NCBI RefSeq assembly: GCF_003259435.1
Contig: NZ_QLMA01000001.1
Location: 868,001-932,000, forward strand
Direction of reading: 5' to 3'
Length of the DNA: 64,000 nt
From: Chitinophaga dinghuensis
GTDB lineage: Bacteria; Bacteroidota; Bacteroidia; Chitinophagales; Chitinophagaceae
Position numbers and translations under genes: made by a program. Shown one piece after another: positions 18,887 through 25,866 of this stretch. How positions within the stretch are numbered: the first letter of the stretch is position 1; each line of letters opens with the position of its first letter. The notes beneath the pieces were generated by a model that worked only from the letters and a program-made list of their open reading frames with translations, did no database searches and had not been told where the DNA came from.

Positions 18887-19213
18887 GTTTTTAAGGATTT
18901 AAAATAGTAAGGCAATAGCAGGATAAGCAACTATCAGATGTTGATGGTCGCCTAGCAGCTTTTCATTATTCACTTGGAAAATTTTGGTAATATGTCTACA
19001 TGATTACTGTTGATGGTTGATAAATAAGCCTACGGAAATACAGTTTTAGTTTGCGATTTTTTGGTCTGTTTCTGTTGCGGTAAAAATAGCCTTCTCCCAG
19101 GATCTGATACAGGTCATATCTCTCTTTTATACCCGTATTTTGTTTCAAATCTACCCGGTAAATGGTTTCAAACGGGGATGTTATTTGTAAAAATATAATA
19201 TGTATGGATTTGA
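18887..19213 (-). other. 327-bp intergenic region upstream of the SusCD operon
   Basis: No gene is seen here. The region must hold the promoter of the CHRD-SusCD-GH29 operon and the binding site of its regulator. A 10-bp direct repeat, TGTTGATGGT, occurs at 18939-18948 and 19008-19017 (69 bp apart), and one consensus -7 box on the minus strand lies at 19146-19153. No clear terminator for the HTCS gene was found. Confidence 0.6.
19146..19153 (-). promoter_or_regulatory. candidate -7 promoter element for the SusCD operon
   Basis: On the minus strand the bases read TAGATTTG, an exact match to the Bacteroidota TAnnTTTG -7 consensus. A TTTG (minus strand) lies at about 19169-19172, a spacing of 15 nt, shorter than the usual 19-23. 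It would give a leader of roughly 250 nt before the CHRD start. Confidence 0.4.
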
Positions 19214-22200
19214 TTATTTTTCTATTGACTGTCCATTGCGACCATATTCAGATGGGAGCTGATTAAATTCCTTTTTAAACCATTTCCGGAAGTAATCCAC
19301 ATCCGAGAACCCGACCATATAAGCCACTTCATTCACATTATATTGCTGACTAGCCAGTAACCGGGCCGCCTGTTGCAGCCGGATACTCCGGATAAATTCG
19401 ATGGTGGTCTGATTGGTGAGCGCCTTCAGTTTACGGTATAAGGTAATGCGACTCATATTCACCGCGGCTGCCAGTTCCTCTACGTTTAAACTGGCCTCGG
19501 CGATGTTTTCTTCGATATAAGTAATCACCATTTTCAGGAATATATCATCCGGACCCGTCAGCGGAATGCTTTCCGGAGGGAGGGCGGCTACCTGGCTATA
19601 TCGTTCCCGAAGGAGGCGGCGCGACTCCAATAAGTTCTGTACCCTGGCCGTGAGCAGAGAAATACTGAACGGCTTGGTGATATAGTCGTCTGCCCCGGTT
19701 TCATAACCCTCCCGTATAAACGAAACCGTACTCCGAGCAGATAAAAGGATAATAGGTATATGGCTGGTACGATTATCATTCTTCAAAGCATGGCATAGCT
19801 CTACTCCGTTCATACCGGGCATCATTACATCGCTGATGATAATGTCAGGGAGACACGAAGTCGCCAGTTCAAGACCCGTCTGCCCATCAGCAGCCAGGTG
19901 AAGGTGGTAGTTTTGGTTGAACATCTCCGCCAGGTAATGCAAGACATCTTTATTGTCTTCCACAATCAACATCACCGGCTTTTCCCCCTCTTCCTGTTCC
20001 AGTGGCTGCTCGACATCTTCATCTATAGGGGTACTCTCCAAAACGTTGGTAGTACGGGTAGGGGTCATTTCCTCCGGCTTCAGGTGCTGATTGCCGGCAG
20101 GAATACGCACACTGAAACAGGTATAACCCCGTGTATCGGCGTTGGCCTGTCTGCTCTGTATCTGGATGGAGCCATGGTGCAAGGTGACCAGGCCACGCAC
20201 AAATGCCAGTCCAATCCCCGTTCCCCCTGTTTGCAGATTATTGAAATCGTAATGATTGAACTGCCCGAAGATTTTTTCAAAATGACTTTCCGGGATACCA
20301 ATGCCGTTATCCGTCACCTGCAACAGTAACTGGTTACCTTCATAAGATAAGCTCAGTTGTACTTCTCCGCCCGACTGTGTAAACTTCAATGCATTGGAAA
20401 GGAGGTTGAACAGGATTTTCTCGAATTTATCCTTATCAAACCAAATCATCATTATTTCCAGGGAAGAGCAGAGGCGCAGGGAAATATTACGCTTTGTAGC
20501 CAGGCTCTCAAATGCGCCGGTTATTTCCTTACAAAATGCAACCATGTCTGCCAGTTCGGCCTGTAAAGGAATGCCGCCTTCCTCCAGCTGACGGAAATCC
20601 AGCAGTTGATCCATGAGTCGCATTAAGCGCTCTCCATTTTGCTGAATGAGTAACAATTGCCGGCGTTCATTATTTTCCAATAAGGTGTTCTGGAGTAACT
20701 TTTCCACTGGCGCCATGATGAGTGTCAGCGGCGTTTTGATATCATGGGAGATATTCGTGAAGAAGTTCATTTTGTTTTTGGCCAGTTCTCTGTCTTTCTC
20801 CCGGTATTCCTGCTGTTTCATGATTTCATGTTTGAGCAGGGTAGTACGCAGGGAATAATAGTAATACCAGATCAGGATACCTACAATCAGCAATACATAA
20901 AACAAGTAAGCGTACCAGGTTTTCCAGATGGGTGGTAATACGCGTATATGCAGAGAAGTAGGCTTTTCGCTCCAAACGCCATCGTTGTTGGCGGCTTTCA
21001 CTTTGAAAATATAGTTCCCGGGGTCCAGGTTAGTGAAAGTGGCCGCTGTCTGATGTCCTACATAATGCCATTTATTATCGCTGTGTAGTCCTTCCATCAT
21101 ATAGGCGAACTGGTTAGAACTGGGGTTGATATAATTTAACGCGGCGAAATGTAGTGTGAAATAGGCCTGATCATGGGTCAAGGTAATTTTATCGGTATAG
21201 GTGATAGAGGTGGTCAGCGGCGATTTCTCCTCTGTCACATTCACAGGAATATTCTTGATCAGCATGCCCGTGAGGATGACCTGTGGCCCAGATGTATTAT
21301 TGAACATTGTTTTGGGGCTGAAACGAACAATCCCATTGATACCGCCAAACATGATATCTCCGTTGGCGGTTTTAACAGCCGGGTTCAGGTACTCCGTGGC
21401 GCCGGCCCAGTTGCTGGCGCCATAGTTAGTGACGGTGATTTTCCGCATTCCATCCACCGCCAGCGAATCCTGGATGACCTTCATAATATTATCCTGCCCG
21501 CTGATCCAGAGATTACCGTTGTCGTCTTCTACAATACCGCGGATAATAATGTCTGCCAGCCCGGTTTCTATGTCTAGCTGTTTCAGCATGGAGGAAATGC
21601 CGTCTACATACATCAAACCGTTATCGTGTGTGCCAATCCAGATTTTTCCATTATGATCTTCGCGGATACAGTGCACATTTTCAGGATGGTTAAAAGTTTG
21701 TGTCCAGCGGTTATTCATCTGTATAAAGTGGCGGCTGCCAAAAGGAAGACGGCATAATCCCGTGGTGGTGCCGATCCATAAGTTAGCATGCGTGTCTTCA
21801 TACAAACAATTAATTTCTCCTGCCATCAAACTATTGGGATTATTGTTATTATGCAGAAATCCCTGACTGCGCAGATTTTTATCGAGGAAGTATAAGCCAC
21901 TCTCTGTACCAATCCACCAGCCGTTTTGTCCCTTCTCCATGGCAAAGCAGGCGTGATTGCCTTTACCTTCCGGATCGCGTTCACTCCGCAATGGAATTCG
22001 TGTAAACGTTGCCGTAGGAATATGAAACAAATACAATCCCTCCAGACTACCTACCAGCAGATGTTCGTCGTCCTTTACCAGTAAGGATTTGATGATTTCT
22101 TTATTGGCATTCTCCGTAGGTGCGGGAACGTGATAGTATTTAAAAGTATGTTGCTGACGATCGTAATAGTTAATGCCGGCAGAGGTAGCGATCCACAGAT

Positions 22201-23305
22201 TGTGCAATTTATCTTCCGCAATAGCCATAGCGATACGACTATTCATCCCAATTCCGTCTTTCATCAGCCAGGAAATATAGTTCATATCGCTGCCCGGATG
22301 TACCTGACTGATGCCGCCCCAATAGGTGCCTATCCAAACGGTGCCCGCTTTATCCTGGAGTATAGAGCATACAGAATTGTAACTGAGCGAAGAGGGATCG
22401 TATTTATCATTTGTGTAATGCGCTACCACTTTGCGATTGCGTAATATATACAAGCCTTTGCGCGTACCCACCCAACACTCGTTCCTGATGAATTTTACCG
22501 CTTTCACCATTTCATTGGCCACATTGTTTTCCGGATCGGCGGCATGATAATGAATAGCGGCGCCGGTAGCTGTATCCAACATAAAGAGGCCATGGCCCTG
22601 GGTTCCCACCCATACTTCGCTGTTATGGAGGGTAATGCAATGAATGGTAGACTGCATCTGTAAGGCAGGAGGAACAGGTAATGATTTTCCGGTACCGGGC
22701 TGATAATGATATAAAGATGCGCCGTATCCTATCCAGAGATTACCATTCTTATCTTCCGCAAAGGCTCTGGGGATAACGCTTCTGTTAAAGGTATCTGAAG
22801 GAAGCGGAATATGCACCAGTTGTTCTTTGTCCGATTGATAAGCAAAGCATCGGCGCAATGCGCCCACCCATATACGATTATGACTGTCTTTATAAATAGC
22901 GCTGACATCCTGGATATCCGGTTCGCCACTGGCCATACGAAACATTTCCATCCGGGTATCATAGATGTTCAAACCGTTTGCGGTACCAACCAGGATATTT
23001 CCTTTATCATCTTCCGCCAATGCATTGACGAAGTTGCTGCTGATACTTCCGGTGTATTTATTATTACGAAAGATTTTTATTTCATCGTCGCTGTATCTGC
23101 AAAGGCCATTTTCGGTACCGATCCATATAAAGCCTTTACTATCTTGTAGTATACAGTTGACAGTACTCTGGGGTAAGCCCTGGGCAATACCCAGGCGGGT
23201 GAAATGTAAGGGATTTTCCTGCGCATGTATGCTACAACACATTAGCAACAGCAACAGGCAGCAGGCAAGGTATTTTACCGGCAGGGATTTTCCTACACAC
23301 AACAT
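19214..23305 (-). CDS. hybrid two-component system sensor-regulator (HTCS)
   Basis: A 1363-residue one-protein two-component system. The start at 23305 begins a signal peptide ending in CCSIHAQ; the longer frame to 23380 is unlikely. Order: periplasmic two-component-propeller repeats (WIGTENGLCRYS, WVGTQGHGLF, WIGTYWGG and others, about residues 30-690), a Y_Y_Y domain near 720-790, one membrane helix at about 791-815, a HisKA domain with H854 in NISHDIKTPLT, an HATPase domain (LFNLLSNALKFT, TDNGIGIPE, GTGIGLAFV), a receiver domain with D1159 in IIISDVMMPGMNG and a Lys in DDYITKPF, and an AraC-type HTH pair at the C-terminus (LNVEELAAAVNMSRITLYRKL and VAYMVGFSDVDYFRKWFK). All key residues are present. 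It probably senses a glycan fragment in the periplasm and activates the adjacent SusCD operon. Confidence 0.96.
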   Translation of the reverse strand: MLCVGKSLPVKYLACCLLLLLMCCSIHAQENPLHFTRLGIAQGLPQSTVNCILQDSKGFIWIGTENGLCRYSDDEIKIFRNNKYTGSISSNFVNALAEDDKGNILVGTANGLNIYDTRMEMFRMASGEPDIQDVSAIYKDSHNRIWVGALRRCFAYQSDKEQLVHIPLPSDTFNRSVIPRAFAEDKNGNLWIGYGASLYHYQPGTGKSLPVPPALQMQSTIHCITLHNSEVWVGTQGHGLFMLDTATGAAIHYHAADPENNVANEMVKAVKFIRNECWVGTRKGLYILRNRKVVAHYTNDKYDPSSLSYNSVCSILQDKAGTVWIGTYWGGISQVHPGSDMNYISWLMKDGIGMNSRIAMAIAEDKLHNLWIATSAGINYYDRQQHTFKYYHVPAPTENANKEIIKSLLVKDDEHLLVGSLEGLYLFHIPTATFTRIPLRSERDPEGKGNHACFAMEKGQNGWWIGTESGLYFLDKNLRSQGFLHNNNNPNSLMAGEINCLYEDTHANLWIGTTTGLCRLPFGSRHFIQMNNRWTQTFNHPENVHCIREDHNGKIWIGTHDNGLMYVDGISSMLKQLDIETGLADIIIRGIVEDDNGNLWISGQDNIMKVIQDSLAVDGMRKITVTNYGASNWAGATEYLNPAVKTANGDIMFGGINGIVRFSPKTMFNNTSGPQVILTGMLIKNIPVNVTEEKSPLTTSITYTDKITLTHDQAYFTLHFAALNYINPSSNQFAYMMEGLHSDNKWHYVGHQTAATFTNLDPGNYIFKVKAANNDGVWSEKPTSLHIRVLPPIWKTWYAYLFYVLLIVGILIWYYYYSLRTTLLKHEIMKQQEYREKDRELAKNKMNFFTNISHDIKTPLTLIMAPVEKLLQNTLLENNERRQLLLIQQNGERLMRLMDQLLDFRQLEEGGIPLQAELADMVAFCKEITGAFESLATKRNISLRLCSSLEIMMIWFDKDKFEKILFNLLSNALKFTQSGGEVQLSLSYEGNQLLLQVTDNGIGIPESHFEKIFGQFNHYDFNNLQTGGTGIGLAFVRGLVTLHHGSIQIQSRQANADTRGYTCFSVRIPAGNQHLKPEEMTPTRTTNVLESTPIDEDVEQPLEQEEGEKPVMLIVEDNKDVLHYLAEMFNQNYHLHLAADGQTGLELATSCLPDIIISDVMMPGMNGVELCHALKNDNRTSHIPIILLSARSTVSFIREGYETGADDYITKPFSISLLTARVQNLLESRRLLRERYSQVAALPPESIPLTGPDDIFLKMVITYIEENIAEASLNVEELAAAVNMSRITLYRKLKALTNQTTIEFIRSIRLQQAARLLASQQYNVNEVAYMVGFSDVDYFRKWFKKEFNQLPSEYGRNGQSIEK

Positions 23306-23511
23306 AGCTCTTCTTAATATTTGGTTGACACTACAGGCAATGCTGAAGTTAAGGTGGTGAAACGAAAATTCTGAAACCAAGATAAGATAGTATGGGGAAA
23401 GGTTAAAATATTGCCGAAAATTGACGCCTGGGGCCGGTTTTCACACATAAATGTAAAAAATACACCTTCCGTGAAAATAGTATTATGAATTGACATGTTG
23501 TTAATACAGCA

Positions 23512-23546
23512 TTTGATTTTACGATCCCTCTTATGCGCTATCTTTG
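23512..23546 (+). promoter_or_regulatory. Bacteroidota-type promoter for the receiver-like gene
   Basis: TTTG at 23512-23515, then 23 nt, then TATCTTTG at 23539-23546, an exact TAnnTTTG -7 box. The expected transcription start near 23552 lies upstream of the ATG at 23581, which supports that ATG over the in-frame ATG at 23533 inside the promoter. Confidence 0.75.
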
Positions 23547-23580
23547 TGCTCCAATTGTTAGACACCAAAACTATTCTTAC

Positions 23581-23982
23581 ATGAAAACGGAAATCAATTA
23601 CCTGCTTGTTGATACCAATGATGATCGCAGGGTGCAATATTATTATGCACTGGATTTGTTAGGTAACCGTAAGGCTTGCATCTGTATGCCCTCGCTGGAT
23701 AAGGCTTTGGCGTATTTACAGTCGCATCCCGAATTCCGTCCGGATTATATCTTCGCCAATACTATTAATACTAAATCAGAGAAGACAGCCTTCAATACCC
23801 AAGTACAGATTCTGCCAGAAATGTCGGATACAACCGTGGTATTCAGTCACTACGATGAAATATACTTCTCCAACGACGATTATAAAGTAGTTACCCTCAT
23901 CAATCAACTGAAAGCCAGACTGCAACAGGTGCAGCAAGCCAGTCAGAAAAGAAGACTGCAGCCTGCCACAGATCGTCGTTAG
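23581..23982 (+). CDS. stand-alone receiver-like protein lacking the phospho-acceptor Asp
   Basis: A 133-residue soluble protein. The start at 23581 (MKTEINYLLVDTNDDRR) is chosen because the earlier in-frame ATG at 23533 overlaps a strong promoter. The fold pattern resembles a response-regulator receiver: a first strand ending in LLVDTNDD (acidic pair position), PDYIFANTIN at the third strand where the phosphorylated Asp normally sits in PDLILxDxxMP, and TTVVFSHYDE at the fourth. Here Ala/Asn replace the Asp, so it would be a pseudo-receiver if the fold is right. No output domain is present. It is divergent from the HTCS gene and lies 72 bp before the TPR/HTH regulator. The C-terminus is Gln/Arg-rich. 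Function is unknown. Confidence 0.6.
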   Translation: MKTEINYLLVDTNDDRRVQYYYALDLLGNRKACICMPSLDKALAYLQSHPEFRPDYIFANTINTKSEKTAFNTQVQILPEMSDTTVVFSHYDEIYFSNDDYKVVTLINQLKARLQQVQQASQKRRLQPATDRR

Positions 23983-23991
23983 TTATAATTT

Positions 23992-24009
23992 GATAACATA
24001 CAGGTAACA
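23992..24009 (+). promoter_or_regulatory. direct-repeat operator candidate upstream of the TPR/HTH regulator
   Basis: GATAACA (23992-23998) and GGTAACA (24003-24009) are separated by 4 bp, an 11-bp period. This matches the GATAACG-N4-G(T/C)TTACG units found before the phytase operon. A near-consensus -7 box, TTTCTTTG, follows at 24019-24026, so a bound regulator would sit close to the RNA polymerase site. Confidence 0.5.
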
Positions 24010-24054
24010 CAAAAAATATTTCTTTGTGCATTCATTTAACTATCTGAGTGCTGT

Positions 24055-25629
24055 ATGTATCGTTATTGTAAGTGGCTGTGGTTTTGCCTTTTGATTTTTA
24101 TTTTTCCTGTTGCCTATGGTCAGACAACATCCTTTCCTGCCATAGATCAGGCTTCCAGGCTAGGAAGAGCGTTTCCGGATTCTGCCTTCCAGCTGTTGCG
24201 CGTATTGCATGATGCTGCGGCTGCAGCGCATGATGATGTACAAACTGCCGCCTGCCTGCAACAAATGGGAAAGATCTGCACCGATCAAGGCAATTACTCA
24301 AAAGCCCTGGAGTATTTCCAACAGGCAGAACAACTGTTACCCGCATCCGCCACTCAGTTACAGGCAGCCAACTACAATGAACTCGGCCAACTGTATTATC
24401 ACAATATCAATAAAGCGGCCGCCCGGCAAATGCACTTGCGTGCCCTGGAGCTCTACGGCAAAATTGGCGATACTCGCGGAATGGCCGCCACCTACGGGCA
24501 TATTGGCCATCTCTATGAAAAAGTACAGCAACCCGACAGCGCCTTCTATTTCCAACGCCTCGCCCTCGCCGCTTATGAAAGCGTCCACGATAACGACGGC
24601 ATAGCAGGGATATACGAAAATCTGGGAAGTATATATGAAGATCAGGAAGCATATGATTCGGCACTGGTCTGTTTTAATAAAGCATTAGCCATATACGAAA
24701 CCAACCACGATAAAATCGGTAGCATTGAAGTGGTCAATAATATCGGGGATATCTACCGGAAAACAAACCGCTACCAACAAAGCATGGTATATTCCCGCCA
24801 AGCCCTGGATATGGCAAAAGCCACCGGCAATAAATACCAGCAAGCCGCCGCCTGCAAGGATATCGCACAAAACTTTCACCTGCTGGGACAACACGACAGC
24901 GCCTATCTGTACATGGAACAAAGTCGGAAGTTGTCTCTCTCCATCTACTCTGATCAGAATAACCGGCAAATGAATTTCCTCCGTATTCTCTACGATATCA
25001 ACCGTAAGAACCAGGAAATTATGAAACTGGAAAACAGCCACCGCCTCAATGTGATTATTTACAGCGCCCTCGCCGCGGTGCTGGTATTACTGGTGGTGGT
25101 CGGATTACTGGTCATCTCCCGGCAAAAACTTAAAATAGCCCAGCAAAGAGTAGTCACCGCAAAAAATGAAGAAATCCAACTGACACAAAAAGACCAACTG
25201 GAAATCAATAGTAAGAAACTGGCCTCCCATACTTTACAAGTGATCCAGCGTAACCAGTTCATGGATGAACTGAAAGACAGCATCAGCGGCATTGTAAAAG
25301 ATGAAAAAAGGGATAACAAAAAACAACTGCAGCAATTGGTCCTGCGAATAGAACAAAACCAACACCAGGAAAATCAATGGGAAGAATTCAACGGCATTTT
25401 TAACCAGGTACATGAATCCTTCTTCGAAAAACTAAATGGCGTTTGTCCGGATCTGACCCCTAATGATATCAAACTCGTTGCCCTTCATAAGATGAATATC
25501 AATTCCCGGGATATGGCTACTATTCTGGGCATCTCACAGGATAGTTTACGCGTGGCAAGATACCGGGTACGTAAAAAATTAAACCTCCCGGAAGGAGATA
25601 CGCTCATGACATTTGCCCAACATTTGTAG
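24055..25629 (+). CDS. TPR membrane regulator with C-terminal LuxR-like HTH
   Basis: A 524-residue regulator. It has a signal peptide (to about residue 22, PVAYGQ) and at least five tetratricopeptide repeats (about 50-310; for example AGIYENLGSIYEDQEAYDSA and VVNNIGDIYRKTNRYQQS). One membrane helix (about 331-354, ALAAVLVLLVVVGLLV) is followed by a charged coiled coil and a C-terminal helix-turn-helix (about 467-512) with LTPNDIKLVALHKMNINSRD and ATILGISQDSLRVARYRVRKKL. This architecture is common in Bacteroidota and couples a periplasmic TPR domain to DNA binding without phosphorelay. It sits directly before the TonB receptor/phytase operon and shares a candidate operator motif with it, so it may control that operon (inference). 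Confidence 0.85.
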   Translation: MYRYCKWLWFCLLIFIFPVAYGQTTSFPAIDQASRLGRAFPDSAFQLLRVLHDAAAAAHDDVQTAACLQQMGKICTDQGNYSKALEYFQQAEQLLPASATQLQAANYNELGQLYYHNINKAAARQMHLRALELYGKIGDTRGMAATYGHIGHLYEKVQQPDSAFYFQRLALAAYESVHDNDGIAGIYENLGSIYEDQEAYDSALVCFNKALAIYETNHDKIGSIEVVNNIGDIYRKTNRYQQSMVYSRQALDMAKATGNKYQQAAACKDIAQNFHLLGQHDSAYLYMEQSRKLSLSIYSDQNNRQMNFLRILYDINRKNQEIMKLENSHRLNVIIYSALAAVLVLLVVVGLLVISRQKLKIAQQRVVTAKNEEIQLTQKDQLEINSKKLASHTLQVIQRNQFMDELKDSISGIVKDEKRDNKKQLQQLVLRIEQNQHQENQWEEFNGIFNQVHESFFEKLNGVCPDLTPNDIKLVALHKMNINSRDMATILGISQDSLRVARYRVRKKLNLPEGDTLMTFAQHL

Positions 25630-25630
25630 C

Positions 25631-25659
25631 GCTTAACATTCGCTTAATATTGGCTTAAC
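25631..25659 (+). repeat. three heptamers at exact 11-bp spacing (Pho-box-like)
   Basis: GCTTAAC at 25631, GCTTAAT at 25642 and GCTTAAC at 25653, each separated by 4 bp. The TTAACA-N5-TTAATA-N5 spacing is that of PhoB/PhoP-family operators (11-bp direct repeats, TTAACA-like in Bacillus PhoP). It starts two bases after the stop codon of the TPR/HTH gene and lies about 210-235 bp before the TonB receptor start. Confidence 0.55.
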
Positions 25660-25723
25660 GTAATGGTAATGGTTATTGGCGTAACGGTTATGTAATTGAA
25701 AATCAATTAATTGTGTGCTGTTT

Positions 25724-25782
25724 GTATACGCTGATAACGCTTTGTTTACGCCTCTGTTAACGGTGATAACGATATGCTTACG
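25724..25782 (+). repeat. duplicated 27-bp operator-like element before the phytase operon
   Basis: Unit A (25724-25750) and unit B (25756-25782) agree at 21 of 27 positions by eye and are 32 bp apart, about three helical turns. Each has three heptamers: GTATACG or GTTAACG, then GATAACG, then GTTTACG or GCTTACG. The second and third heptamers are exactly 11 bp apart in both units. Unit B ends 8 bp before a candidate -33 element, the position expected for an activator. Confidence 0.6.
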
Positions 25783-25790
25783 GGCATTTC

Positions 25791-25821
25791 TTGAGAATTG
25801 AAGGGTGTGTTTTCACATTTG
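25791..25821 (+). promoter_or_regulatory. candidate promoter of the TonB receptor/phytase operon
   Basis: TTG at 25791-25793 and CACATTTG at 25814-25821, one mismatch from TAnnTTTG, with a spacing of 20 nt. A -7 box weaker than consensus next to direct repeats fits an activator-dependent promoter (inference). Confidence 0.4.
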
Positions 25822-25866
25822 CATCGGGCATGAAAAAATCGTCGCCCTGGCAAAAAACACATTACG

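Noticed and set aside
23533..23580. Start of the receiver-like gene at 23533
   Set aside because: The ATG lies inside or just before the TATCTTTG promoter box, so it cannot be on the transcript made from that promoter.
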